A DNA stretch of 64,000 bases, from assembly GCA_014377445.1 (NCBI GenBank), contig JACMPP010000086.1:1-64000 (forward strand). The letters are read 5' to 3'. The position numbers and the translations under genes are program-made. Within the stretch, counting starts at the first letter, position 1. Each line of letters starts with the position of its first letter. Under the pieces are notes generated by a model. That model ran no database searches and had not been told where the DNA came from. It saw only the letters and a program-made list of their open reading frames with translations. Shown one piece after another: positions 1 to 8,237 of this stretch. Origin of the DNA: Oligoflexus sp. GTDB taxonomy: Bacteria > Bdellovibrionota_B > Oligoflexia > Oligoflexales > Oligoflexaceae.

Positions 1-1
1 C

Positions 2-58
2 CTCATCGTGATTCGAGAAAAGCAATCTTTGGCTGAACTGCGTCGTTCGGCCGGTTGA
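2..58 (+). CDS. 3' end of an unidentified plus-strand gene (partial)
   Basis: Frame 2 is open from the window edge to TGA at 56-58 and encodes the tail IREKQSLAELRRSAG. Codon choice resembles the neighbours and a GC-rich hairpin follows 10 bases later, as expected at a gene end. Only 18 codons are visible, so it could be a chance open frame. No function can be given. Confidence 0.3.
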   Translation, partial: LIVIREKQSLAELRRSAG

Positions 59-68
59 AAATGGGCTA

Positions 69-90
69 GGGGGCTAGCTGCTCAGCCCCC
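69..90. terminator. GC-rich hairpin between convergent genes
   Basis: GGGGGCT and AGCCCCC form a perfect 7-bp stem around an 8-nt loop. It lies between the partial plus-strand gene and the end of hldE (minus). There is no strong T-run on either side (CCCATTTT follows on the minus strand), so it may be a weak terminator or only a stabilising hairpin. A second smaller hairpin, GGAAGC-catt-GCTTCC at 140-155, sits immediately after the hldE stop. Confidence 0.35.
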
Positions 91-102
91 GCACTATCAG
101 AA

Positions 103-116
103 TGTCTATATAGACA
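103..116. repeat. 14-bp perfect palindrome
   Basis: TGTCTATATAGACA is fully self-complementary with no loop, which is more typical of a dimeric protein-binding site than of an RNA hairpin. It lies in the convergent gap downstream of hldE, away from any evident promoter, so its role is unknown. Confidence 0.3.
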
Positions 117-161
117 GATTTTGACAGTTAATTTAGAGCGGAAGCCATTGCTTCCCTTCCA

Positions 162-1643
162 TCAAATCTTCACACCCTGATTCGCCTGAATCCGCTTCAC
201 AATATCGGAAGTGGAGAGGCCGGGAACAAAGGTAATTCGTTCAACTTTGCCACCCGCATCCACAACTGTGTCTGCGCCGACGATCTGATGAATCTCGTAG
301 TCCGCACCTTTCGCCAGGACGTCAGGCATCAACTCTTTAATCAAATTCGCTGGTGTGTCTTCATCAAAAGCGACCACATAATCCACGGCCTCGAGCGAAG
401 CAAGGAGACGCATGCGTTCAGCTTGCGGCACGATAGGCCTCGTTTCGCCCTTTAATCTGCGGGTCGAAGCATCTGTGTTCACGCCGATGATCAGGAGATC
501 GCCCATACCGCGCGCCTCCTCGATATAACTGATGTGGCCTGCATGCAGAAGATCAAAGCAGCCGTTTGTAAAGACGACCTTTTTCTTCCTCTTCCCAATC
601 CTGCCTATCGTTTGCTTCAAATGAGTCAGTTCTTTGATCTTGTTCGAGGTTGAACGGAACCCCACATTGCGCGCCCTGTCTGCCAACGCTTCTATCAACT
701 CCTCGCGATAGATCGGTTGCGTACCCCACTTTTCAACGACTCGTCCCGCTGCAGCGTTTGCGTAGATCATCGCTTCGGCTAGCGTCGCCTTCGCACCCAG
801 TGAGAGAGCCATGATCGATACCACGGTATCGCCGGCACCAGATACATCAAAGACTTCACGTGCTTTCGCCGGGAGGTGGGTCATTTCTCCCGTGACCGAA
901 TTGATACCGAGCATCCCTTCAGGGCCGAGAGTCACCAAAATATTGTCGATGGAATATTGCCGGGCAAGTTCTGTCGCCAGTTCTTTGGCGGGCCAATTGA
1001 CAGTATTTTCCCACCCCAAAGCCTCACAGGCTTCCTTGCGATTCGGGGTGACCAGACTCGCTCCCGCATACATCGCATAATCTTTGCCTTTAGGATCGAT
1101 TACGACAGGAACTCTTCGCGCGCGACCGAGGGTGATAAGGCGTTGCATAAATTCTTTTGGAACGCCGCCCTTACCGTAGTCACTCAAAACCAAAACATCC
1201 CATTCTTCCGCTTCTAAATGCTTATAAAGTGCATCCTGTGTTTTATTGGAAATAGCTTTCACATCCTCCCAATCGATACGAACAAGCTGCTGATGATTAG
1301 CCGTGATGCGTGTCTTCTTAATGGTGGGACGATCGTTGTCGAGCAGAATTCCTCTGGCGTCGATACCATCACCACTCAAAATTTCTTTAAGTTGATCGCC
1401 AGCCGAATCGGGTCCGCAGACTCCGATCATCAAAGCTTGACCGCCGGCTAACTGAATGTTGCGTGCGACGTTTGCCGCTCCACCGGCTGTGACGGAGCTG
1501 CTTCGCACCAAGTGGACGGGAACGGGAGCTTCCGGCGAAATCCGGTTAACCACCCCATCAAGATATTCATCCAGAATCAAATCCCCAACCACGGCTACTC
1601 GAATTCGACGTTCGTCCCAGGGCAGCTTGATGTCGCTCATCAT
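162..1643 (-). CDS. hldE: Bifunctional heptose-7-phosphate kinase / heptose-1-phosphate adenylyltransferase HldE
   Basis: Makes ADP-heptose precursor for the LPS inner core in two cytosolic steps: phosphorylation of heptose-7-phosphate at C1, then adenylylation of the resulting 1-phosphate. The first ~320 residues are a PfkB/ribokinase-type sugar kinase with GGAANVARN near residue 55 and the DVSGAGDT anion-hole/catalytic motif near 265. The last ~150 residues are a nucleotidyltransferase with TNGCFDLLHAGH, which contains the HxGH signature. At 493 aa it is slightly longer than typical HldE and appears intact. Two adjacent ATGs are possible starts, with AGG about 8 nt before the first. It is transcribed alone, divergent from the flagellar operon. 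Its presence implies a heptose-containing LPS core. Confidence 0.95.
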   Translation of the reverse strand: MMSDIKLPWDERRIRVAVVGDLILDEYLDGVVNRISPEAPVPVHLVRSSSVTAGGAANVARNIQLAGGQALMIGVCGPDSAGDQLKEILSGDGIDARGILLDNDRPTIKKTRITANHQQLVRIDWEDVKAISNKTQDALYKHLEAEEWDVLVLSDYGKGGVPKEFMQRLITLGRARRVPVVIDPKGKDYAMYAGASLVTPNRKEACEALGWENTVNWPAKELATELARQYSIDNILVTLGPEGMLGINSVTGEMTHLPAKAREVFDVSGAGDTVVSIMALSLGAKATLAEAMIYANAAAGRVVEKWGTQPIYREELIEALADRARNVGFRSTSNKIKELTHLKQTIGRIGKRKKKVVFTNGCFDLLHAGHISYIEEARGMGDLLIIGVNTDASTRRLKGETRPIVPQAERMRLLASLEAVDYVVAFDEDTPANLIKELMPDVLAKGADYEIHQIVGADTVVDAGGKVERITFVPGLSTSDIVKRIQANQGVKI

Positions 1644-1695
1644 AAAAAGGACCTAACCTACTAATTTTTCGAGAAAAAAAACACATTCATGACCT

Positions 1696-1724
1696 ATCCT
1701 AGATCCGATCGGGATTCAAGTCAA
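1696..1724 (-). promoter_or_regulatory. Candidate sigma-70 promoter of hldE
   Basis: On the minus strand TTGACT is separated by 17 nt from TAGGAT, about 50 nt upstream of the hldE start. The -35 box is good and the -10 box matches at 4 of 6 positions. Assigned by eye. Confidence 0.4.
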
Positions 1725-1767
1725 ATACATGACGCCAGGCCCCAGCAACGTCATCCCTTTGACTCCC

Positions 1768-1789
1768 ACCGTCACCGTCACCCGACGGT
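1768..1789. promoter_or_regulatory. Inverted/direct repeat upstream of the sigma-54 promoter, candidate activator site
   Basis: ACCGTC occurs twice in tandem (1768 and 1774). The second copy forms a perfect 6-bp inverted repeat with GACGGT across 4 nt (1774-1789). It lies about 50-70 bp upstream of the sigma-54 promoter, where an enhancer-binding activator could dock. The activator encoded in the same operon is an obvious candidate ligand, but this is inference. Confidence 0.3.
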
Positions 1790-1837
1790 ATTTTGGCGAT
1801 GTCAAAGTTTAGATAACGATTCAAGGCTTTTATTTCC

Positions 1838-1853
1838 TGGCACATGAATTGCT
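1838..1853 (+). promoter_or_regulatory. Sigma-54 (RpoN) promoter of the flagellar operon
   Basis: TGGCAC-ATGAA-TTGCT matches the -24/-12 consensus TGGCAC-N5-TTGC exactly, with the required 10 nt between the GG and GC. Transcription should start near 1864, about 35 nt before the ATG of the TPR gene. The ORF track start at 1844 falls inside this promoter and is therefore not a real translation start. Sigma-54 control of basal-body genes through an enhancer-binding protein is well established in many proteobacteria. Confidence 0.82.
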
Positions 1854-1897
1854 TAGGGAAGAGATATATTTCACTCACGACTATAGAGTTCACACGA

Positions 1898-4240
1898 ATG
1901 CGCTTTTCAAAGCTCGCACGATGGATCCTTTTGCGTCTAATTCTGCTCGTTATCGGGAGCTCAGAATTGGAAGGCGCGCCGCGCTATAGTCAAACGGTGA
2001 TCAGCTTTCCCGAAGAGCGGCCGTTTCAATACTCCTACGAACCCAAAGACCGGGCGCTGGTCCTTGAGTTCCAAAAAACTCACCCGTCTGAGCTGGAAGC
2101 TCTTTATGAATACGATGATTCGATCATTCGACGCGTATTGGTCAAAGATCTTGGTGGTGTAGGCAGCGAAGTCAAACTCATCCTGCGCGACGACAAAATC
2201 AAGGTCATGGTCAACACCTACAAAGAACCGTTTCGCGTCACGATCGATTTCTTCGACGCGGACTATCGTCAGACAGTAGATCCAGCAACGGGTCTACCCG
2301 TTCTGCCAAACTTTCAGAATCGTGGCAATGGAGCCATCGCTGACAGTGCCGAGCCGGCCGCCCCTCAATCAAGCGGCGGTCAGATCTCAGTTACGATCCC
2401 TTCTTCCGGAAACACATCATCGACAGCCGGCATGAGCGCACATCGTCTGGTCATTCCTCAGAACGACTCAAGTATTAAAACCGCTCAGGACATGATGGGC
2501 CGCATCAGCAGCCTGCCTGAAGGTGTGGGTAATTCCTGGAAGATTTTCCCTCCCTACGTCTATCGCCTGCAAACAGCCGAACTCAAAACCGGTAAAAACT
2601 ACGCCGCCTGGATCAAACAAAACACCACGCAAGCCATGAGTTCGCACGAAGCGATGGCTCAGTATGCGGGTCAACTCTATGACTTCGGCCATGAAACGAG
2701 AGCTCTTATGGTTTACCAAAAGATCCTCGCGGAAAACCCTTCGATCTTCGACAAACAACCCGATTCTTTGTGGAAACTTGCAGAAATTCAATTGGGTCAA
2801 GGCAACTTCAGTCTCGCTCAGGGCTACTACGAGGCTCTTCAATCGAAGCACCCAGACAGTCCTCTGGCCTCACTGGCCGCTCTTCGCAAACTCGATATTC
2901 GCGCAATAAAAGCCAGTCAAAAGCAGAAGATCGAAGAATTTGATTCTCTCAAGGCTGAAATCGCGACGCTCCGTCTCACGCCAGCGAACCAAGCGCACAT
3001 CGCGGTTCGTCAAGCCTTCTGGGGCGTGGATAAAACTCAACTGAAGACGATGATACCGGACTATATCAATCCTCCGGCCGTCAACGCGGAAACCGCATCC
3101 CGTTTGGATGACGCGAGAAAAGTCTCCGATAGTCCCCGGACTTCGTTTCTGATCGACAGTATCCTCCTCGCCCAGAAAATCGATGGCAACGCCTGGTCCG
3201 CTGATACCGCTGCTTTTGCGGGCGCCTACTTCGAACGCTACCACGGCAAGGCAACCGAGCCTTACCGAACTCAGCTCCTGAACAAGAGTGAAGGCTCGCT
3301 GCTCAAGACCATCGATAAGAGTTTGAGCAACCAGCAATACACAGAGATCGCTTCGATTATTGAGAGTCTTCCGAAATCACTTGAAGAACTTAAGAATCGT
3401 TCGAATGTGAGCTGGGCCGCTGCTGAAGCCTACCGTCGTCTCCAGCAACCCGCAGCCGCGGTGCCTTTCTATGAGAAGGCCCTTGCATCCAGTCAGCTAA
3501 AACCAAATCAGTTTCGTTCGGCTTTCTGGTTGGAGCAAAGTCTTATCACCAGCATGGGCATGGCCGACGTCAAGGGTCAGGACAAGAAACAAAAGCTGGT
3601 TGGAAAACTCAAAAGTGCGGATCAAAAGGTCTGGGAGGTTTGGAAAAGTCTAAAAGACGAAGAAAGGCGTAAGAGCTTTACCGAAGTCCAGGCTGAACTC
3701 GAGGACAATGTCCGCAACGTCTCTCACGTCAAGAGTTCGGCTCAAATTTTACTTGAGATACTTGGCCAGGATCTTGCAACACAAGTAGCAACACCAGATA
3801 AAGCCGTCAATGGTTCGACAGTGGGTTCACAGCCTACGGTAAAGATGATTTACCTTCTGTCTGATCTTGGCAAACGCTTCAAGGAGAAGGGTCTAACTGC
3901 TGAAGCAAAAAAATCGCGGCAGCTACTCCGCAAACTCGATATCAAATCGCTGCAGGCAGATAAAGAAGCTCTAACCGTATGGACGAACGAGCTGACCAAA
4001 CTTGCAGAAGAATACCGTGAAGGCAACGACTACCTGGAAGCCGGACGCATCTACGCACTCACGGGAAGAAGCAACAATCAATGGGAAGGTCGGGCAGAGG
4101 CACTCTACAAAGGTGGATTACTGCTCTTTAGATCAGGACGTAGGGATGAAGCACTCGCTGCTTTCAAAGAAGCAGCTGGTGATGGCAACAATCAACTTTA
4201 CGCTGAATTGGCTAAGAAACGACTTGAGCAACTCAAGTAA
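1898..4240 (+). CDS. Exported TPR-repeat protein, first gene of the flagellar operon
   Basis: A 780-aa protein starting at ATG 1898, downstream of the sigma-54 promoter. It opens with a signal peptide (MRFSKLARWILLRLILLVIG, cleavage probably near the EGAP segment). A beta-rich domain of about 110 residues follows, then a Ser/Thr/Pro-rich linker (~140-190), then a long helical region with recognisable TPR-type units (for example LYDFGHETRALMVYQKIL and AEALYKGGLLLFRSGRRDEA). It is probably a periplasmic scaffold. Its place at the head of a basal-body operon suggests a role in flagellar assembly, motor stabilisation or envelope docking, but I recognise no named flagellar protein. A second TPR protein of similar length lies downstream of flbD (18672-21041). 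Confidence 0.85.
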   Translation: MRFSKLARWILLRLILLVIGSSELEGAPRYSQTVISFPEERPFQYSYEPKDRALVLEFQKTHPSELEALYEYDDSIIRRVLVKDLGGVGSEVKLILRDDKIKVMVNTYKEPFRVTIDFFDADYRQTVDPATGLPVLPNFQNRGNGAIADSAEPAAPQSSGGQISVTIPSSGNTSSTAGMSAHRLVIPQNDSSIKTAQDMMGRISSLPEGVGNSWKIFPPYVYRLQTAELKTGKNYAAWIKQNTTQAMSSHEAMAQYAGQLYDFGHETRALMVYQKILAENPSIFDKQPDSLWKLAEIQLGQGNFSLAQGYYEALQSKHPDSPLASLAALRKLDIRAIKASQKQKIEEFDSLKAEIATLRLTPANQAHIAVRQAFWGVDKTQLKTMIPDYINPPAVNAETASRLDDARKVSDSPRTSFLIDSILLAQKIDGNAWSADTAAFAGAYFERYHGKATEPYRTQLLNKSEGSLLKTIDKSLSNQQYTEIASIIESLPKSLEELKNRSNVSWAAAEAYRRLQQPAAAVPFYEKALASSQLKPNQFRSAFWLEQSLITSMGMADVKGQDKKQKLVGKLKSADQKVWEVWKSLKDEERRKSFTEVQAELEDNVRNVSHVKSSAQILLEILGQDLATQVATPDKAVNGSTVGSQPTVKMIYLLSDLGKRFKEKGLTAEAKKSRQLLRKLDIKSLQADKEALTVWTNELTKLAEEYREGNDYLEAGRIYALTGRSNNQWEGRAEALYKGGLLLFRSGRRDEALAAFKEAAGDGNNQLYAELAKKRLEQLK

Positions 4241-4254
4241 CAGGGGGTTTATTG

Positions 4255-5361
4255 ATGAGTCATACGAAGAGTAACACCGCGCTTGCACACGATCTCGACG
4301 AGAGCAAAGTTAGTTCTGCGGACTATCTTAACTATCTTCAAGAGCAGCAGAAACGTGAACGCCTGACAAAAGCAAATCCCCAAGCGTCCGCGAATTTCAT
4401 CTTTGCCGATGAAAAAATGCTGCGCATCCGCGAGATCATTAAACAAATCGCCGATGCCAACGTTCCCGTCCTGATTTCAGGTGAATCAGGCACTGGAAAA
4501 GAAGTCATCGCTCGTATGATCCACCAGACTTCGAACCGTAAAAGCGATCCATTCGTTGCGGTGAACTGTGCGGCTCTACCACCCACGCTCCTTGAGAGCG
4601 AGCTCTTCGGCTTCGAAAAAGGCGCCTTTACAGGCGCTCACCAACAACACCTTGGTAAATTCGAACAAGCTCAAGGCGGAACTCTCCTCCTTGATGAAGT
4701 CACCGAGACTGATATAGGCCTCCAAGCCAAGCTCCTTCGCGCTCTTCAAGAGCAAGAGATTGAGCGTATCGGCGGCAACGGCCCGATCAAAATCGATACC
4801 CGCATCATCGCGACAACTAACAGAGACATCGCCCGTTCGGTAAAAGACGGCCGCTTCCGTCAAGACCTCTTCTATCGTCTCTACGTAATCCATCTTGAAA
4901 TTCCACCCCTCCGTGACCGTCCTAAAGACATCGAAGTCTTGACCCGTCACTTCCTGAAGAGCTTTAGTATGCAGTTCAAAGGCGAAGCCGCAACGCTCAC
5001 AGCCGACGCGATGCAAAAGCTTTTGAAGTACACATGGCCTGGCAACGTTCGCGAACTCCAAAACGTTATCCAACGCGCTGTCCTGATGACTCAAGGCAAC
5101 ACCGTGACTGCCAAAGAATTCGTTCTTGAGCAGAAAAAAGTCGACGAAGATCGGGAATGGGTAAAACACCTTCCAATCGGCCAAAAAATGCGCGAAGTCG
5201 AAACCCAATTCATCTTGGAAACGCTTCGTACACATAACGGTAACCGAACACATTCGGCTAAAACCTTGGGCATCAGCCTCCGTACCCTTCGTAACAAAAT
5301 CAATGAATTCGTTCTCGAAGGCCACGAGGTTCCCCAACCTACAACTGGTAAAGCACTATGA
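4255..5361 (+). CDS. Sigma-54-dependent transcriptional activator lacking a receiver domain
   Basis: A 368-aa enhancer-binding protein of the FlrC/FlgR/NtrC type. It has only ~45 residues before the AAA+ domain, which carries Walker A GESGTGKE, the sigma-54-contacting GAFTGA loop, the ELFGFEKGAF segment and a Walker B LLLDEV. A Fis-type helix-turn-helix ends the protein (NGNRTHSAKTLGISLRTLRN). With no response-regulator receiver it cannot be controlled by conventional phosphorelay. ATG 4255 is preceded by AGGGGG; the track's TTG at 4252 is less likely. Its stop overlaps the flgB start (ATGA), coupling activator and rod-protein synthesis. The sigma-54 promoter upstream of the same operon implies positive autoregulation. 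Confidence 0.92.
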   Translation: MSHTKSNTALAHDLDESKVSSADYLNYLQEQQKRERLTKANPQASANFIFADEKMLRIREIIKQIADANVPVLISGESGTGKEVIARMIHQTSNRKSDPFVAVNCAALPPTLLESELFGFEKGAFTGAHQQHLGKFEQAQGGTLLLDEVTETDIGLQAKLLRALQEQEIERIGGNGPIKIDTRIIATTNRDIARSVKDGRFRQDLFYRLYVIHLEIPPLRDRPKDIEVLTRHFLKSFSMQFKGEAATLTADAMQKLLKYTWPGNVRELQNVIQRAVLMTQGNTVTAKEFVLEQKKVDEDREWVKHLPIGQKMREVETQFILETLRTHNGNRTHSAKTLGISLRTLRNKINEFVLEGHEVPQPTTGKAL

Positions 5362-5795
5362 GTGGCAGCCTAATCGGGGGTTTATTCACCCGCGGTGATT
5401 ACGTGAAAATGGGCGCTCTAAACCAGCGCCTTGAGCGGCAGCATGTTATCAACTCCAACGTTGCGAACGCTGAGACTCCTGGTTATCGCGCGATTGGATA
5501 CGACTTTGAAGAGCAGCTTCAGGCACTCTCCCCAGGCGACGAAGAAAACGTCCCGATGAAGGCTACTGACCCGAGGCACTACATAAACGGAATGGCGGAG
5601 GCCGATGGGACTATAAATCCCGAAGTTTATGTGCGACCGACTGAGAGTGTTGGCCAGGATGGTAACACGGTTGATGTCGATCAAGAGATGGCCGCGATGG
5701 CAGAGAACCAGATTCTTTACAACGCAACGGTCGAACTGATTAACAAGAAGCTAGGCACTCTCAAGTACGCGATTCAAAATGGAGGTCAAGGATGA
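5358..5795 (+). CDS. flgB: Flagellar proximal rod protein FlgB
   Basis: Rod component of the flagellar basal body, exported by the flagellar type III apparatus and assembled in the periplasm. The 145-aa length is normal. The N-terminus holds the rod/hook signature region (QHVINSNVANAETPGYRA) and the C-terminus ends with the family's VELINKKLGTLKYAIQNG helix. The start overlaps the activator stop by 4 nt, and the end overlaps flgC by 4 nt, so the three genes are translationally coupled. Confidence 0.97.
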   Translation: MSGSLIGGLFTRGDYVKMGALNQRLERQHVINSNVANAETPGYRAIGYDFEEQLQALSPGDEENVPMKATDPRHYINGMAEADGTINPEVYVRPTESVGQDGNTVDVDQEMAAMAENQILYNATVELINKKLGTLKYAIQNGGQG

Positions 5796-6229
5796 GTTTT
5801 TTCAAAGCAATGAACATTAGCTCTTCAGGACTCGCAGCACAACGTGTGCGCATGAACGTCCTGTCGTCTAACCTTGCCAACGTCAACACCACCCGAACGC
5901 CTGAAGGTGGTCCTTACAAACGGGAAGACGTTGTCTTCTCGGCTACCAATGCGAGTGATTTTGAAAACCTGCTCGATGAAGATTACGGCACAGAACTCAA
6001 AAAAGTTCAGGTTGTCGACATTCACAAAGACACCAAAGCCCCTCGCATGGTTTTGGACCCTTCCCACCCGGACGCAAATGCTGAAGGTTACGTCGCGATG
6101 CCAAACATTCAAACCATGACCGAAATGGTTAACATGATCGCGGCCACCCGAGCCTTTGAAGCCAACACCACGGCCCTGAACTCTGCGAAAAGCATGGCGA
6201 GTACAGCGATTACAATCGGCCGCGGTTAA
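5792..6229 (+). CDS. flgC: Flagellar proximal rod protein FlgC
   Basis: Second proximal rod subunit, exported with FlgB. It is 145 aa with the N-terminal motif VLSSNLANVNTTRTPEGGPY, the middle segment DPSHPDANAEGYVAMPN typical of FlgC, and a C-terminal amphipathic helix (MVNMIAATRAFEANTTAL) shared by axial proteins. It overlaps flgB by 4 nt and is followed 19 nt later by fliE. Confidence 0.98.
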   Translation: MSFFKAMNISSSGLAAQRVRMNVLSSNLANVNTTRTPEGGPYKREDVVFSATNASDFENLLDEDYGTELKKVQVVDIHKDTKAPRMVLDPSHPDANAEGYVAMPNIQTMTEMVNMIAATRAFEANTTALNSAKSMASTAITIGRG

Positions 6230-6248
6230 TAGCTAGGAGAGACTCTAC

Positions 6249-6581
6249 ATGACTACAATAGGTTCTGGCTTTAAGTTCAACGAATCCATGATGGGTCAGC
6301 TACACGACCTCAAAAACAGCAGCAAAATGGAGATGCCGGGCCAGGCCAAGCCGGAAGGCAAGGGCAGCTTCGCGGACCATCTCAAAGCGGCTATCGAAGA
6401 AGTGAATGCCGATCAGGTCACAGCTGATAAAAAGGCCACGAACCTCGCGAACGGCAAGGACACCAACATCCATGAAACGATGCTCGCATCGTCGGAAGCC
6501 GAACTGGGCTTCAACATGATGGTTCAGGTCCGGAACAAAGCTCTGGCTGCGTATCAAGAAATTATGCGAATGCCTGTCTAA
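6249..6581 (+). CDS. fliE: Flagellar hook-basal body complex protein FliE
   Basis: Small adaptor joining the MS ring to the rod, and an early substrate of flagellar export. It is 110 aa with the conserved FADHLKAAIEEVNADQ segment and the C-terminal MVQVRNKALAAYQEIMRMPV helix. AGGAGA lies 8 nt before the ATG. It is followed by fliF after 19 nt. Confidence 0.97.
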   Translation: MTTIGSGFKFNESMMGQLHDLKNSSKMEMPGQAKPEGKGSFADHLKAAIEEVNADQVTADKKATNLANGKDTNIHETMLASSEAELGFNMMVQVRNKALAAYQEIMRMPV

Positions 6582-6600
6582 CCCTTAGAAAGTAGGCCTA

Positions 6601-8220
6601 ATGGAAAAGATTAACGATTTCTTCCGACTCGTTTCACAACGAATGAAGACCTTCTGGGATGGGCTTAACGGCTCCAAGAGAATCGGTATTCTTGCGGCTG
6701 TGGCATTGTTCATCGGTGGAACCGCGACGCTTCTCCTTTCGACCAAGCAAACGGAAAAGGGCTACCTCTATGACGGCCTCTCTGAGGCCGACAATACGGA
6801 AATCCTGGGCGAGCTGAAGAAGCAACGCATCACGGACTTCGTAATGGATAGTAAGGGAATCCTTGTTCCTGTCGATCAAATCGTCCCTCTCCGCCTGAAA
6901 CTCGCGCAGGAAGGCCTCCCTAGCCGTGGAATGATCGGTTGGGAAAAGTTTGATGACAAAGACTTCACCCGCACAGAGTTCGAGCAGAATATCAATAAAA
7001 TGCGAGCGATCCAGGGCGAGCTGTCCCGCACGATCAGTTCGATCGACGGCATCAGCTCAGCCCGCGTTCACATTGTAACGCCAAAGAAAGCTCTCTTCCA
7101 GGAAGACGAAGAGAAGCCAACCGCCGCCATCTATATCAAGACATTGCAAAACATCCAACTCTCCCCAAAGCAGATCAAGGGCATCACCCACCTCGTTTCA
7201 CGCTCGGTTGAAGGTCTGAATCCCGATCAAATTACGATTATCGATCAGGAAGGTAAGATGCTTACCAAGATCGAATCGGACGATGCCACTTCCAAGATGA
7301 CTCAGGAAATGACAGCTTACCGCCGCAACGTCGAAGCTGAGATGATGAGCAAAATCAAATCTCTCGTCGGCCGTATCGTTGGCCAGGACAGAGTCGATGC
7401 TAAAGTCGATATCGATGTGGACTTCACCCAAGAAGAACAAAACATCTCTGACATCGATCCTGATCGGGTTGTCGTCCTCTCCTCCAATACGACCAACCAG
7501 GAGATGGCAGGCGCTGGAAACAACCCTACCGGCATCCCTGGCGCCAAATCCAACGTTCCAGGTGAACAGGAAGAGACCGCGGCCACCTCCAGCTCCAATA
7601 AGAGTAAACGTGGCAGCGAGCGCATCAACTACGAAGTGGCGAAAACGCAACGTCACAAGATTATGCCGGTTGGCAACATAAGACGCATATCCGTCGCTGT
7701 TATAGTCGACGGATCGCAGCAATACCCAGCGGATGGCACAGCGCCTGAGTTTGCTCCGCGCGCTCCTGAAGAAATGAAAAAGATTGAAGAGCTGGTGCGT
7801 TCCTCGATCGGGTTCAAAGAAGGTCGCGACGATGTCAAAGTCCACAACATGATGTTTGAAATCGCCGCGAACCAGGCTCAGGCCATCAAAGAAAAGCAAA
7901 GCGAAGACCGCAAATATCTCTCGACCCTCACGATCGCCGGTGTCGTCGCACTCGCCCTCGCCTTCTTCTTTGCCTTCATCGTCCGTCCTTACTTCCGCTG
8001 GCTGTCCTACGACCCGGATCGTAAGAAGAAGGAAGAGATCATCGAAGACTTCAAACCTGACCTTGAAATGTCGAGCGCTCAGAACGTCCAGGTTAAAGAA
8101 GACGTTCCCTTTGAGAAGCTTACTCCTCAAGAGCAGATACTCTTCCTTGCCAAAAACGAACCCGCTCGTACGACTGAAGCGCTTCGTATCCTTCTCAGTC
8201 CTCATGCCTCTACGCACTAA
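6601..8220 (+). CDS. fliF: Flagellar MS-ring protein FliF
   Basis: Inner-membrane protein that forms the MS ring, the platform for rod, motor and export gate. It is 539 aa with two membrane segments (about residues 27-47 and 443-465) flanking periplasmic ring-building motifs (GLSEADNTEILGELKKQ; LPSRGMIGWEKFD). A low-complexity insert rich in Asn/Ser follows (~300-335). The cytoplasmic tail ends with LAKNEPARTTEALRILLSP, corresponding to the FliG-binding tail of other FliF proteins. That retained tail matters because fliG is not the next gene; a FliH-like gene follows after 17 nt. Confidence 0.97.
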   Translation: MEKINDFFRLVSQRMKTFWDGLNGSKRIGILAAVALFIGGTATLLLSTKQTEKGYLYDGLSEADNTEILGELKKQRITDFVMDSKGILVPVDQIVPLRLKLAQEGLPSRGMIGWEKFDDKDFTRTEFEQNINKMRAIQGELSRTISSIDGISSARVHIVTPKKALFQEDEEKPTAAIYIKTLQNIQLSPKQIKGITHLVSRSVEGLNPDQITIIDQEGKMLTKIESDDATSKMTQEMTAYRRNVEAEMMSKIKSLVGRIVGQDRVDAKVDIDVDFTQEEQNISDIDPDRVVVLSSNTTNQEMAGAGNNPTGIPGAKSNVPGEQEETAATSSSNKSKRGSERINYEVAKTQRHKIMPVGNIRRISVAVIVDGSQQYPADGTAPEFAPRAPEEMKKIEELVRSSIGFKEGRDDVKVHNMMFEIAANQAQAIKEKQSEDRKYLSTLTIAGVVALALAFFFAFIVRPYFRWLSYDPDRKKKEEIIEDFKPDLEMSSAQNVQVKEDVPFEKLTPQEQILFLAKNEPARTTEALRILLSPHASTH

Positions 8221-8237
8221 GACTAAGGGCTCAAACG

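Noticed and set aside
1844-1897. Extended start of the TPR gene at ATG 1844
   Set aside because: This ATG is the N5 spacer of the sigma-54 promoter, so it precedes the transcription start; ATG 1898 begins a good signal peptide.
4576-5337. 253-aa minus-strand ORF opposite the sigma-54 activator
   Set aside because: Shadow of the AAA+ coding region; no ribosome site or domain.
7198-8217. 339-aa minus-strand ORF opposite fliF
   Set aside because: Antisense to fliF, Phe/Arg-rich low-quality protein typical of a shadow frame.
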